Below are positions 17,307 to 27,095 of a stretch of DNA of 64,000 nucleotides, piece by piece. Every line of letters starts with the position of its first letter. Position 1 is the stretch's first letter. The notes under the pieces are model-generated. The model did no database searches. It saw only the letters and a program-made list of their open reading frames with translations, and was not told the origin of the DNA. This DNA comes from an uncultured Isosphaeraceae bacterium (GTDB lineage Bacteria; Planctomycetota; Planctomycetia; Isosphaerales; Isosphaeraceae), in the NCBI GenBank assembly GCA_945957605.1, contig CAMFLR010000016.1, positions 1-64,000 of the forward strand, read 5' to 3'. A program made the position numbers and the translations under genes.

Positions 17307-18110
17307 TTGAGCAGCATCACGCCCGAAGGTCTGGAGCGGATCAAGCCGCTGGGTTTACAGCCCGAGCAGTTGCCGCGCCACGTTGCGATCATCATGGACG
17401 GCAACGGCCGCTGGGCTCAGAGCCGTCGGCTTCCGCGCGCCGCTGGCCATCGCCAGGGGATCAAGAGCGTGCGGTCGATCACCGAGGAAGGCTGCCGCCT
17501 CGGTCTCGACCAGATCACGCTCTATTGCCTCTCGGTTGAGAACTGGAAGCGTCCCGAGCGTGAATTGAAGTTCTTGTTCGGGCTGCTCCGGCGGTTCCTC
17601 ATCCACGAGCGCGACCTGCTGATGGAGCAAAAGGTCCGCCTGACGATGATCGGCCGGCGCGACGGATTGCCCGACGTCGTGCTACACGAACTCGATAAAA
17701 CCATCGAACTCACCGCCGAGAACAACGGCATGGTGCTCTGCCTCGCTGTGAATTACGGCGGACGCACCGAACTGGTTGATGCGACCCGGCGGATCGCGAG
17801 TTTGGTGGCAGCTGGAAAGCTTGTACCCGAAGCGATTGACGAAGCGACGATCGAGGCGAATCTCTACACCGCCGGAATGGTCGACCCGGACCTGCTGATT
17901 CGCACGTCCGGCGAGCTGCGTGTGAGCAATTACCTGCTCTGGCAGATTTCGTACGCCGAGATCTGGGTGACCGACGTCCTCTGGCCCGACTTCCGTGGCG
18001 ACGACTTGCTTGAAGCGTGCCGCGTTTTCGCCGGTCGCCAGCGCAAGTTTGGCGGCTTGCCGCAGAATGGAGCACAGGACAAAGCGATCGCCATCTCGGG
18101 CGAGGCATGA
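17307..18110 (+). CDS. uppS: Undecaprenyl (isoprenyl) diphosphate synthase
   Basis: A 267-residue cis-prenyltransferase that extends farnesyl diphosphate with isopentenyl units to make the lipid carrier for cell-wall sugars. All hallmark regions are present: HVAIIMDGNGRWA with the catalytic Asp, AGHRQGIKS, SVENWKRP, RTSGELRVSNYLLWQ and TDVLWPDF. It starts with TTG at 17307, 2 bp after purA, and there is no better start. Probably co-transcribed with purA and cdsA. Confidence 0.95.
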   Translation: MSSITPEGLERIKPLGLQPEQLPRHVAIIMDGNGRWAQSRRLPRAAGHRQGIKSVRSITEEGCRLGLDQITLYCLSVENWKRPERELKFLFGLLRRFLIHERDLLMEQKVRLTMIGRRDGLPDVVLHELDKTIELTAENNGMVLCLAVNYGGRTELVDATRRIASLVAAGKLVPEAIDEATIEANLYTAGMVDPDLLIRTSGELRVSNYLLWQISYAEIWVTDVLWPDFRGDDLLEACRVFAGRQRKFGGLPQNGAQDKAIAISGEA

Positions 18111-18215
18111 TCTTAGCGACAGAGCAGGCGATTTCCGCGCGGGACGGCGTTATTATGGATCGTCGCTTCGATCTCGCTCCCGCAACGGCCGGAACCGAAA
18201 GGCTTTGTCCTCCCC

Positions 18216-19133
18216 ATGCTCGCGACCCGGATGGCGACCGGCCTCTCTCTTGTGGCGTTCTTCCTGGCCGTCCTCTGTCTCGATGAGTTCATAGCACCGT
18301 GGTTTCCGCTCTGGTTTCTCACGGTGACCATTGCGGTCTACGCCGCGGCCCATGAGCTGATCGGCCTGCTGGAAAATACGTCCGTCAGGCCAGCGCGTGG
18401 CGCAGTCTACGGCGGCCTGATGGTGCTGCTCGTCGCGCACTGGGCCCCGCACATTGTGAATGAGATGGAGCGCTGGGCCGCACCGCCGGGCGTGAACATC
18501 CCACACGACCCGCTTGGCGGCGTTCACGTCATGGCGTGGCCGCTCTGGGCGTTCGTCTCGGTGGTGATGGTCTCGTTTGTCGGCCAGGCGCTGAGGTTCA
18601 AAACGGCCGGGACGACGATGGCCACGCTCGGCGGCACGGTACTGACTTTGACGTACGTCGGCCTGCTCGGCGGGTTCATCATTCAAATGCGCTGGCTCGA
18701 CGGCCGCTTTCACGGTCTCTTGCCGCTCGCGTGTTTGGTTGCTGCATCTAAGGGGGCGGATACCGGCGCCTACACCATGGGGCGCATCGCCGGACGGCAC
18801 AAGCTTTGGCCTGAGCTCAGTCCGAACAAGACGATCGAAGGTGCGCTGGGCGGCACACTGTTCGGCGTCGGCTTCGTGGCGATCGTCACGGCGGTTTGCC
18901 GATACTTGCTTGGGATTCCCACGCTCACCTGGCCGGCGGTCGTCGGTTTTGGCGTGCTCGTGAGCACCGCAGCGCAGCTCGGCGACTTGATGGAATCGAT
19001 GATCAAACGCGACTGCGCTCAGAAGGACGCGTCCAACAACGTCCCGGGCTTCGGCGGCGTGCTGGACGTTGTCGACTCGCTGCTATTCGCGTCGCCGGTC
19101 GCGTATGGATTCTGGATCTGGCTCGGCCCTTGA
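18216..19133 (+). CDS. cdsA: Phosphatidate cytidylyltransferase
   Basis: A 305-residue polytopic membrane protein with about eight hydrophobic segments. It makes CDP-diacylglycerol from phosphatidate and CTP, the entry to phospholipid synthesis. The C-terminal family signature is recognisable as SMIKRDCAQKDASNN followed by VPGFGGVLDVVDSLL; the usual His of PGHGG and the Arg of LDR are Phe and Val, a variant I believe occurs in related bacteria. The pairing uppS-cdsA is a common bacterial arrangement. The stop is 3 bp from the stop of the convergent CHAD gene. Confidence 0.92.
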   Translation: MLATRMATGLSLVAFFLAVLCLDEFIAPWFPLWFLTVTIAVYAAAHELIGLLENTSVRPARGAVYGGLMVLLVAHWAPHIVNEMERWAAPPGVNIPHDPLGGVHVMAWPLWAFVSVVMVSFVGQALRFKTAGTTMATLGGTVLTLTYVGLLGGFIIQMRWLDGRFHGLLPLACLVAASKGADTGAYTMGRIAGRHKLWPELSPNKTIEGALGGTLFGVGFVAIVTAVCRYLLGIPTLTWPAVVGFGVLVSTAAQLGDLMESMIKRDCAQKDASNNVPGFGGVLDVVDSLLFASPVAYGFWIWLGP

Positions 19134-19136
19134 GCC

Positions 19137-20033
19137 TTACGCGCGGTGGGCGGTGGGTATATTCCCGGCGACCAGCTCGCGGGCGCGATGTTGAGCGATC
19201 GATTCGCCAATCGCAAACGCCTCTCGCTGCAATGCACTTCGTCTAGCCGCGACGAGCGGCACAATCACGGTGCAGGCGACCTGCACTTTCGGGTCGGGCG
19301 AGTCCACCAGCAAGCTGCGAAGCATCGCCAAATCGCGGTCGTGCCCAAGTGTTTTCCCCAGCGCCTCGGCTTGCTCGCGCACGGCCGGAGCGATACGGTT
19401 GTTTCGTAGGTCGAGCAGTTCGAGCGCGAACCCCAGGTCCTTCACGCGCTTGCGCCACTCGTGAAGCTGAGGGTCTGCTGGGCACTCTTGAGCCGTTTTG
19501 AACGCGTTGCGTGCCGACTTGAAGACTTGCCGAAAACCTGCTTCGACACTATTCCAGTCGAGTTGGCTCGTGATCCAGGCGTCGAGGCCGGCCCGCGCTT
19601 CCTCGAGCTCTCGCCCCAACTTGTGAAGTTGTTTCTCGTTATTCGAAAGCACTTCATCGATAGTCCGTTCCTGCGAGTCGAGCGCATGAAGGACGGTCTC
19701 GAATTCATGTGGCTGACCCTGATCGCCGAATCGGTCGATCAGGGCGTGAAAGGCCTCGTTGAGTGCAGCGACGTCGCGCATTGGTGAGAGAATGCGCCCG
19801 ATATCGCGAAACCGCTCATTCTCGCGGCGGTACGCCTGTTTCGAGAGTCCAGGACGCGCGACTTTGAGCGTCGCCCGGATTCGTTTGAAGCATCGCCTTG
19901 CGCGATGGATTTGTTCGTCGAAGGTGCTGGGAGACGGCTTCGCCACCGCCTCGATCGCCTTTTCAATCTGGGCCTTGACGACCCGCCGAATCCCCTTGGA
20001 CGGAGACTCGCCGGCCTTCAGTCGAAATCCCAT
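19137..20033 (-). CDS. CHAD-domain protein
   Basis: A 298-residue all-helical protein. The CHAD pattern is clear: IHRARRCFKRIRATLKVARP at the start, RDIGRILSPMRDVAALNEAF, HEWRKRVKDLGFALELL and a later GKTLGHDRDLAML. The conserved His and Arg/Lys residues of this family bind polyphosphate. No CYTH domain is fused here, as it is in some relatives. It is likely cytoplasmic and associated with polyphosphate granules. Nearly overlaps the end of cdsA in convergent orientation. Confidence 0.85.
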   Translation of the reverse strand: MGFRLKAGESPSKGIRRVVKAQIEKAIEAVAKPSPSTFDEQIHRARRCFKRIRATLKVARPGLSKQAYRRENERFRDIGRILSPMRDVAALNEAFHALIDRFGDQGQPHEFETVLHALDSQERTIDEVLSNNEKQLHKLGRELEEARAGLDAWITSQLDWNSVEAGFRQVFKSARNAFKTAQECPADPQLHEWRKRVKDLGFALELLDLRNNRIAPAVREQAEALGKTLGHDRDLAMLRSLLVDSPDPKVQVACTVIVPLVAARRSALQREAFAIGESIAQHRARELVAGNIPTAHRA

Positions 20034-20157
20034 GAGTGTGACCCCACTCCTCCCGAGATCGGTCGCAATCAGCTCGACCCTGCCAAAGTCTATCAGATTC
20101 GCGTTCGTATTCGCACGGGGCTAGTTTGAGATGATTAGTAATCGCTTGCTTATTTTT

Positions 20158-21426
20158 TCACTTTTTGGAATCGAATTCCGTGTAGTCCCAGGTTTGGCTA
20201 TCATTGAACCACCGGCCATCCACCCTCCGGAACTTCCGCAGTAGCCGGACGGTTCGGGTGATTTTCTTCACGCCATTTTCGTAAACATGATCGCGGTTCC
20301 ACACGACCCAACCCGTGGCAGTTTTCCCGGATATCTCGATCCCCTGCAAGTCTCCGATATCATAAATCGATTCAGGAGCCTCCTGGCCTGCGGACCTAAG
20401 GATTTCGCTTACCTCCTCGTAGAACGCTGCCTTGTCGGCGACCATTCGCGCCTTGGCTTTCGCGGCCATATGAGCGTTAAGAGTGAATAGTGGCATGACT
20501 ACCCGATACTTCTTCATCGTTGCACTACGCTTGGCCTTCTGCACGATGTTTGCAGCCTGGTCAAGCTCGCTGTCGTTCAATATTCCCATTCCGTTTCCGA
20601 GAATCCAGGTACCCAAGAGATTCTCGATCTCCCGGGTCTGAACCGCTGTAGTTGAGGAAGCAAAGCTCGTGTGCCAATCGCGACGGGCGAGCGCCTTTCG
20701 CCTGGCCTCGAATGCCTCTCGCGGCGTGGAATACCCGGGTGGGTGCTGAGCGGCCGACGCGTCGACACTCCGGCGGGTATAATCCCAAGTATCGCTATCA
20801 TTGAACCAACGGCCGTTTAGCCTTCGGAACTTCCTCAGCAGTCGTACGGATCCGGATCCATGCTTGCGGGTCCAAACAACCCAGCCGCTGGCCGTTTCAC
20901 CGGATTCCGTGCCCCCTTGAAGCTCCCCGATGTTATGGATTAACTCCGGAGCTTCCTCACCTTTGAACCTGACGATCTCGCTCGCATCCCGGTAGAATGT
21001 GGCCTTGTCAACAACCTGAGATGCCGTCCTCTTGATGAACTTTTCATCGTCGTAACGATCGGCCACAGAGGAGCCGGAAGCATCCACTCCGTGTTTCTTA
21101 ATGGTTGCGCGGAGCCGGGCCTTCACCCCACTGCGCTCGGGTTCCTCAAGTCTATAGTCATCGAACCCGGCAACCTTCAACAACACGCAACGCACGAGAT
21201 ACTCGATCTCCGAGCCCTGCGCCGCCGGAGTCATGGAAGCGAAGGCGGTACCCCAATCGCGCCTGGCTAAGGCCTTTCGCCTCGCTTCGAGTGCTTCTCG
21301 GGGTGACGAGTATCCGGGCGGCCCCTGCGCCGCCACCACGTCAGCGCCTAGGCAGGAGTGTTGGATGGTCTGTAAGCCTATCCCTGATAAACAAAGCAAG
21401 AGCAGGCTTCGGTGAATTCCGCCCAT
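20158..21426 (-). CDS. Secreted protein with two homologous domains, unknown function
   Basis: About 422 residues if started at 21426, where a signal peptide begins (MGGIHRSLLLLCLSGIG); starts at 21462 and 21525 are alternatives. Two ~190-residue copies are visible, each opening with PPGYSSPREALEARRKALAR or PPGYSTPREAFEARRKALAR and closing with VRLLRKFRR-x-GRWFNDS-x-TWDYT. The domain resembles lumenal or periplasmic NTF2-like folds used for binding, but no catalytic residues are evident. Divergence between copies is greatest in the middle. Downstream, bases 20034-20157 are T-rich and hold no gene. Confidence 0.7.
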   Translation of the reverse strand: MGGIHRSLLLLCLSGIGLQTIQHSCLGADVVAAQGPPGYSSPREALEARRKALARRDWGTAFASMTPAAQGSEIEYLVRCVLLKVAGFDDYRLEEPERSGVKARLRATIKKHGVDASGSSVADRYDDEKFIKRTASQVVDKATFYRDASEIVRFKGEEAPELIHNIGELQGGTESGETASGWVVWTRKHGSGSVRLLRKFRRLNGRWFNDSDTWDYTRRSVDASAAQHPPGYSTPREAFEARRKALARRDWHTSFASSTTAVQTREIENLLGTWILGNGMGILNDSELDQAANIVQKAKRSATMKKYRVVMPLFTLNAHMAAKAKARMVADKAAFYEEVSEILRSAGQEAPESIYDIGDLQGIEISGKTATGWVVWNRDHVYENGVKKITRTVRLLRKFRRVDGRWFNDSQTWDYTEFDSKK

Positions 21427-21587
21427 CCTTTTTGGCTCCGATTCCGCAATCGTTGCTCTCATCCTTGAATCCGGAGTTCCGAAGTTGCGCGAGCTAGGAT
21501 AGCCCGAGTTCCAACTCGTATGCAATCATGCGGCACTTCCGGCGAGCCCTTCTGATGGACCTGCCTCGAAGGTGATTCGGCCTATCC

Positions 21588-22862
21588 TCAGGTCTTGCTC
21601 CCCACCTCTAAACGCATCCGGCGAATCGAATGATCGGCCACTTCAAGCACAGTGAAATTAATGCCATCTTGTTCAAATGTTGTGCCCGCCTCGGGTAAAC
21701 GCCCGAGCGCATGGAACGCATAACCGCCAACCGTGCTCACATCCCCATCTGTCGCGAGATGCAGGCCGAGCCGTTCGTTGAGGTCTTCGATCGGCACGGA
21801 CGCATCGACTTCGTATGTCGACCCGCCAACGGCTTTCACGAGGTTTTCCTTCGTGGGAACGTCGTGTTCGTCGTCGATCGGGCCAACGAACTCCTCCAGC
21901 AAATCTTCAAGCGTGACGAGCCCTGCAACGCCGCCATACTCGTCGAGCACGATTGCGATTTGCACCCGTTTTGAGCGCAGCTCGTCGAGTAGCTCGCCCG
22001 CCATTTTGGTTTCGGGCACGAAGTAGGCGGGCCGCACGATCCGCCGGGGGAAAACGCGGCTGGGATCTTCGGCGTCGAGGAGTGCGGGGAAAAGATCCTT
22101 TGCGTAGAGAATGCCAACGATGTCGTCGCGGTGTTCGCCGTAAAGCGGGATGCGACTCAACCCGGTCGAGCGGAACGCGGAAGCGGCTTCGACGGCGCCG
22201 ATCGAGGCCGGGCGCATTACCATGTTCGACTGCGGAATCATCACCTCGGAAACGTCGCGCCGGGTCATCTCGACGACACGTTCGAGCATTTCGCGCGTCG
22301 CTTCGGGGAGGTCGGTTTCTTCGGCGTCGGGATTATCTTCGTCGGCGGGAATTTCGACTTCCACGCTCGTCGGCCGCGGTTGGGCGTCGGGCTGACCCCA
22401 GAGTCGCTCGGTCAGCCATTCCGCGGCAAAACCGATGACGGTGAGCGGCGTCGCCAGCGTTCGCACAATCGGAGCAATCGGCCAGATGCGATTGAGGAAG
22501 CGCTCGGCGAAGACGCGTCCCACTGCACCAGCGGCGACGTATGCCACCGCGGCGATCACCAGGAACGCAATCGCGACGATCGGCGCACTCTTTGAGCTTT
22601 CCGAAATCGCCACGTTCGCGCCAGTGAGTGCGGCGATTGTCAGGCCGCTGAGAACCGCGAGTGATTCGGCCGCGCGTTCGGTTGTCTCGTCATTTCGTGT
22701 GATGGCTTCGGCACGGTTTGGGTGGCCGTGGTCTTCGCAGATCTCTTCGAGACGGCTACGGGAGTAGGATCGAAGTGCGCGAGAGAGGGCGACCGACATC
22801 ACTTGAACGGTGAGCGCGGGGAGGCCCAGACCGAGAGTCCACGCGAGATTTAGCCCGGCCAC
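21588..22862 (-). CDS. CNNM/CorC-type membrane protein with CBS pair
   Basis: A 424-residue protein: an N-terminal membrane region (about 1-150, four hydrophobic segments) of the CNNM type, two CBS domains (about 205-330, with VSEVMIPQSNM and IAIVLDEYGGVAGLVTLEDL), and a C-terminal CorC/HlyC domain. The family is linked to magnesium or cobalt efflux and was long annotated as hemolysin-like. GTG at 22862 overlaps the end of ybeY by 13 bp, with GGGAG upstream. Last gene of the phoH-pgpH-ybeY-cnnM operon; ybeY next to a CorC-type gene is a common arrangement. Confidence 0.87.
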   Translation of the reverse strand: MAGLNLAWTLGLGLPALTVQVMSVALSRALRSYSRSRLEEICEDHGHPNRAEAITRNDETTERAAESLAVLSGLTIAALTGANVAISESSKSAPIVAIAFLVIAAVAYVAAGAVGRVFAERFLNRIWPIAPIVRTLATPLTVIGFAAEWLTERLWGQPDAQPRPTSVEVEIPADEDNPDAEETDLPEATREMLERVVEMTRRDVSEVMIPQSNMVMRPASIGAVEAASAFRSTGLSRIPLYGEHRDDIVGILYAKDLFPALLDAEDPSRVFPRRIVRPAYFVPETKMAGELLDELRSKRVQIAIVLDEYGGVAGLVTLEDLLEEFVGPIDDEHDVPTKENLVKAVGGSTYEVDASVPIEDLNERLGLHLATDGDVSTVGGYAFHALGRLPEAGTTFEQDGINFTVLEVADHSIRRMRLEVGSKT

Positions 22863-23380
22863 GAAACACGCTCCCGACCTGCCGTCTCATCTTGAGTTTG
22901 GGCCGGCGAAAAATGATGCGTTAGCCCCTCTTGCGCGAGCAATTCTCCCTCGCGCCGGCGCATTTCGGCCGCACCCGCTTCTGTTAAATCATCGTGGCCA
23001 CAAATGTGCAGCAATCCATGGATTACGTAAAGCACAAGCTCCGTCCAGGCGTCGATTCCGTCGCGCCTCGCCATGTCGACAGCCATTTCGGTCGACACTA
23101 CTAGATCGCCCGAGAGCGTTTCATCGTCCGGCTCGGAGAGCACGAAACTGATGACGTCGGTCGGGAAATCGTGGTCGAGGTGGCGCTTATTAATCTCGTG
23201 GATCGACGGATTATCAACGAGCGCAAGCGAGATTTCCGCGCGCGCAATTCCTTCGGCTCGCAAGACGCGCTCGATGATCGCCGACAAACGCTCGCGATCG
23301 AGCCCGCGCATGTGAGTCTGAGAATCGCTTACGTCGATATCAAACTGCTCGGCGTTCTTGCCAGGTTCAGCGCCCATCAT
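22850..23380 (-). CDS. ybeY: YbeY-family endoribonuclease with altered active-site residues
   Basis: A 176-residue metalloprotein of the family that matures 16S rRNA 3' ends and takes part in ribosome quality control. The zinc motif reads HGLLHICGHDD (H121, H125): the usual third ligand His at the end of HGxLHxxGxDH is Asp131. The region before PTDVISF reads INKRHLDHDF, with Leu where the E. coli catalytic Arg would lie by eye. Both changes may be normal for planctomycetes. The start overlaps the stop of pgpH by 3 bp; ATG at 23377 is an alternative. Confidence 0.88.
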   Translation of the reverse strand: MMGAEPGKNAEQFDIDVSDSQTHMRGLDRERLSAIIERVLRAEGIARAEISLALVDNPSIHEINKRHLDHDFPTDVISFVLSEPDDETLSGDLVVSTEMAVDMARRDGIDAWTELVLYVIHGLLHICGHDDLTEAGAAEMRRREGELLAQEGLTHHFSPAQTQDETAGRERVSWPG

Positions 23381-25620
23381 GCGGTCCGTTGTTCTGGGTA
23401 CTTCACCCGGACGTGGTAGATGCCGATGATCGACTTGATCAGGCTCTCGCGAATCTCGCCAATCTCACGCAAAGTCAGCCCGCACTCATCGAACTGACCG
23501 TCACGCAGCCGCTTCTCGATCAAGTCACGTACCAAACCTTCGATACGCGACGGAGTCGGCTCCGAAAGCGTGCGCGATGCGCTTTCGACGCAGTCGGCAA
23601 CCATCAAAATCGCCGCCTCGCGAGTTTGCGGCTTCGGCCCGGGATAACGGAAGGCGCTTTCCTGCACCGTCGAGCCATCGGGGTTTTGGCCGTTGCGCCG
23701 CGCCGCTTCGTGATAGAAGTATTCGACGAGCGTCGTGCCGTGATGCTGCTCGATCAGGTCGATAATTGGTTCGGGAAGGTGATGCTGCCGGCCGAGATCG
23801 ACGCCGTCCTTCACGTGGCCAATGATGATCAAGGTGCTCATCGCCGGAGCCAGATTCGCGTGTCGATTCACGCCCCCCGACTGGTTCTCGACGAAGTAGT
23901 GCGGCTTGAGCATCTTGCCGATGTCATGGAAGTACGCACCAATTCGCACAAGTAACGCATCGGCACCAATTCGTTCGGCCGCCGCCTCGGCGATCGAACC
24001 GACGGTGATTGAATGATTGTGCGTCCCCGGTGCGCGGCGGACGAGTTCCTGCAAGAGCGGGTGCGTGACATCTCCCAACTCGAGCAAACTAATTCCAGTG
24101 ACGATCCCGAATGCCGTCTCGATAAACGGCAAGCTGCCGCCCAGGAAGAAACCCGCCATCAGGCCCCAACCGGCACGCCATAGGCTGTCATTCGCGACGA
24201 GTCCGGGCGATTGATACTGCACCATCCCAGCCGCCCAGGTTAGCACGAAGTAGCCAAACGCGGCGGTCGCACCAACTTTGATTAGCTTTGTCCGCGTGCG
24301 TACCTCATCAAGCGTCAACACGCCCGCGGCGGTACCGCCCATCAGGACGAGAAAGTGATCGAGTCCGCCACCAACCGATAAACTCGTCATCACGCAAAGG
24401 CCAAACGTCACCATCAACGCGAAGTACGGATTATAGGCGACGGCCAGAATCAGCGATGCGATCGCGACCGGTACCAACTCGGCATTCCAGCTTTCAGGAC
24501 CGAGGACGCGTACAAGTGCCATTGCTGCCGCGATCAGGCCGCAAACCATCGCAATCCGCTTGAGGTTGGCGGCGACCTTCGGCTCGTGCCGGACGACGTA
24601 AAAACCAATCAACAAGAACAGCGACGACACGACGACGACGATCGCCAGCGCGCGACGCACCTTCGCATTGAACGTGAGCGAGGCCTCGGCGGTTGCGTGC
24701 TCTTTCTTGAGCAGCAGCATATGTTCGGGCGTGATTTCCTTGCCTTGTTCGACGAGGACATCACCCTTTTTATATTCGTTGTAGATGTCGGCAATGCGGT
24801 TGCGAGCCGCCTCGCGCTGCTCGTTGGTGGTACGTTCGTCGAACGAGAGTGTCGGAGTGCCGCCAAGCTTGTCGGCGACCAGGGCGAAGAGTTCTTGGCC
24901 GAGTCGCGGGTTGGCGAACGCGGAAACGAACTCGCCATAAACCGGTCCATCTTCGCGAATGATGCGTTCGCGGAGCACACGGTCGAGCGAGACGGGACGA
25001 GCTTCGTTCGGCTCCTGATTCACCTGGCGCACAAGAAACGTGCGGCTCCCCTCTTCCTGGCGGGGCAACGAGTTTGGGCCGAGAATGCCATCACGGAGAA
25101 TCGGTTCGAACGCGGTGACGATCCGTTTGCGCAGGTCTTTGAGCTTCTCTGGCGTTGAGGTTTCGGCGCGAAGATCATCGAAGAGCGCTGGTGAGACTTT
25201 CCAGGTCGCGCGTAGATCTTCGGGCAGTTCGGAGATCTGCTTGACCTTCGACGCGGCTTCGACGAGGTCATCCACACGCTCGACGACCTGGTCGCGCAGG
25301 AGCGTCGGGTCGTTGATCATCGACGCTGGCTGAGCGTCGGCTTCGGCCTGGCGTTTGGTCGTCGTCTTGATCGGGTCGAGCCACTGGAAACGCGTGACGT
25401 TCACCCGCACATCGCGCGCAGGGCGCTCGCCGAGCCGGAAGTTCAGCGGTGAGGCAGTGCCGTGGACCACTGCGGAGACAATGAGCACCGTCACGACGAC
25501 GACGGCGAGACGGGCGAGCCTATCGCGCTGTCGCGCCAGGCGTCCTTGTTGCAGCGTTGTGGGAGAAAAGTCGCGAAGGACGGCCCTGGTGTTTTTGGGC
25601 CGACGTTTACCAGCGTTCAT
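23377..25620 (-). CDS. pgpH: 7TM-HD family membrane phosphohydrolase (PgpH-like)
   Basis: A 747-residue protein. After a short cytoplasmic start and one transmembrane helix (LAVVVVTVLIVSAVV), a large extracellular domain (about 60-310) is followed by seven transmembrane helices (about 320-505) and a cytoplasmic HD domain (about 520-690) with AYFHDIGKMLKPHYF and later IEQHHGTTLVEYFYH. In Firmicutes this architecture hydrolyses the second messenger c-di-AMP. Whether c-di-AMP is made here cannot be told from the window. Lies between phoH and ybeY, a conserved order. Confidence 0.92.
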   Translation of the reverse strand: MNAGKRRPKNTRAVLRDFSPTTLQQGRLARQRDRLARLAVVVVTVLIVSAVVHGTASPLNFRLGERPARDVRVNVTRFQWLDPIKTTTKRQAEADAQPASMINDPTLLRDQVVERVDDLVEAASKVKQISELPEDLRATWKVSPALFDDLRAETSTPEKLKDLRKRIVTAFEPILRDGILGPNSLPRQEEGSRTFLVRQVNQEPNEARPVSLDRVLRERIIREDGPVYGEFVSAFANPRLGQELFALVADKLGGTPTLSFDERTTNEQREAARNRIADIYNEYKKGDVLVEQGKEITPEHMLLLKKEHATAEASLTFNAKVRRALAIVVVVSSLFLLIGFYVVRHEPKVAANLKRIAMVCGLIAAAMALVRVLGPESWNAELVPVAIASLILAVAYNPYFALMVTFGLCVMTSLSVGGGLDHFLVLMGGTAAGVLTLDEVRTRTKLIKVGATAAFGYFVLTWAAGMVQYQSPGLVANDSLWRAGWGLMAGFFLGGSLPFIETAFGIVTGISLLELGDVTHPLLQELVRRAPGTHNHSITVGSIAEAAAERIGADALLVRIGAYFHDIGKMLKPHYFVENQSGGVNRHANLAPAMSTLIIIGHVKDGVDLGRQHHLPEPIIDLIEQHHGTTLVEYFYHEAARRNGQNPDGSTVQESAFRYPGPKPQTREAAILMVADCVESASRTLSEPTPSRIEGLVRDLIEKRLRDGQFDECGLTLREIGEIRESLIKSIIGIYHVRVKYPEQRTA

Positions 25621-25703
25621 GGATGAAGGTTCTCAGCCTGCGCGGTCAGCGGAAGAATACCGCCCCGCGCTGGAGTGCGACGCACCGACATCGGCGCGTC
25701 TTT

Positions 25704-25735
25704 GGCCTGGTCCACCCGGGGGCGCGGTCCAGGCC
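25704..25735. repeat. Hairpin between phoH and pgpH
   Basis: GGCCTGG and CCAGGCC arms with a T-T mismatch and further CC/GG pairing around a GC-rich loop. The outer arm resembles the GGTGGCCTGGAC block of the MITE copies when read on the minus strand, so it may be a remnant of the same family or a local attenuator. Confidence 0.35.
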
Positions 25736-25742
25736 ACCCGCC

Positions 25743-26738
25743 TCACTCCGAGGCAGGCGAATCACCGGGCCGGGGACCGTCATACGTTCCCAGCGCCGCG
25801 GCCGATTCGGGAGTCTCATACGCATTAACAATCGCTTGAACGAGCGGATGCCGAACGATATCCGCACGGCTGAGCGTCACGATGCCGATGCCAGGAATGT
25901 CGCGTAGGCGGTCGACCGCGTCGGCAAGTCCGCTCACCGTGTCGGCCGGTAGGTCGACCTGGGTAACGTCTCCCGTCACAACGATCCGCGCATTCTGACC
26001 CATACGAGTCAGAAACATCTTCATCTGAGACACCGTCGCGTTCTGCCCTTCGTCGAGGATGATCACCGCGTCGTTCAAGGTGCGCCCGCGCATGTAGGCG
26101 AGCGGGGCGATTTCGATCAGGTCGTTGCCCATGTAGCGGCGAATTTGCTCATAATCCATCAGGTCGTGAAGCGCATCGAGCAACGGCCGCAAGTACGGGT
26201 TGATCTTGGCTTCGAGGTCGCCGGGCAAGAAGCCCAGGTGCTCCCCTGCCTCGACCGCCGGGCGCACGAGGACGATCTTCTTGATCTTCCCCTTGCGTAA
26301 GTTATTCACGGCATTCGCCACGGCCAGGTAGGTTTTACCCGTTCCCGCCGGGCCGATACAGAAAACCAGCTCATTATCCTTGAGCGCCTTGATGTATCGC
26401 TGCTGGCCGTCGGTACGTGGACGTACCGCCCGGTTCCCTTCGCGAAACTCGAAGTGCTCGGGATCCTCTGGATTGCTGGCACGGATGACCGAATCGATAA
26501 GTTCGGCCACGTCTCCGCTTGTGAGCGGGCTTTTGCGGCGAAACTGCGTGCGCAGCTCTTCGAAGACCTGACGCGCCTGTTCGACACGTTCGGTCTCGCC
26601 TTCTACACGCACCTCGCCGTGCCGCGCGACAACTTTCACACCGAGCGCATCGCGCACCTGGCGGAGGTATTGATCCCGGCTTCCAAAGACGGCCAGTTCT
26701 TCGTCGTGACTATCCAGGGCGATCGTTACGTCCGGCAT
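25743..26738 (-). CDS. phoH: PhoH-family ATPase
   Basis: A 331-residue cytoplasmic P-loop protein. An N-terminal KH-like segment (about 20-60) precedes the PhoH domain with Walker A GPAGTGKT (129-136), VRPAVEAGEHLGFLPGD, and Walker B VIILDEGQN. The family is an ATPase related to helicase cores, thought to act in RNA metabolism; its frequent neighbour YbeY supports that. First gene of the operon with pgpH, ybeY and the CNNM gene. Confidence 0.93.
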   Translation of the reverse strand: MPDVTIALDSHDEELAVFGSRDQYLRQVRDALGVKVVARHGEVRVEGETERVEQARQVFEELRTQFRRKSPLTSGDVAELIDSVIRASNPEDPEHFEFREGNRAVRPRTDGQQRYIKALKDNELVFCIGPAGTGKTYLAVANAVNNLRKGKIKKIVLVRPAVEAGEHLGFLPGDLEAKINPYLRPLLDALHDLMDYEQIRRYMGNDLIEIAPLAYMRGRTLNDAVIILDEGQNATVSQMKMFLTRMGQNARIVVTGDVTQVDLPADTVSGLADAVDRLRDIPGIGIVTLSRADIVRHPLVQAIVNAYETPESAAALGTYDGPRPGDSPASE

Positions 26739-27095
26739 CCCACGCCCTTACCAGGAAACACTCAAATGAGCCTCAGGACGCGCCCGATCACACCAGGGCC
26801 GGTCCGCCGCTCGAACATTACTAATTATGGAGAGACGCCCCGCGATTTCGCAACGCCTCGCTCCGCGAAATAACCTAGAGCAAGTTTTCGCGGGAATCAA
26901 AATCATGTCCATGCATCCGACATGCCGAAACGCCGAAGGTTCGCCCAACTCTTCACGTATTTTACATTTATGCCACAAGGTAACGGTTTAAACTCGAGCC
27001 AGATCGCGACCTCCCTCTTGTCTGGGCTGCGGCGGAGCGGGATACTTTGGGCGATCATTGGGAGATGCACGCACCCATCAAACGAGGAGGATTCG
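26739..27095. other. Divergent intergenic region, phoH to lipoprotein gene
   Basis: No convincing gene. It should hold promoters for phoH (leftward) and the lipoprotein gene (rightward). An inverted repeat ATTTCGC/GCGAAAT with a 13-nt loop occurs near 26850. Confidence 0.5.
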
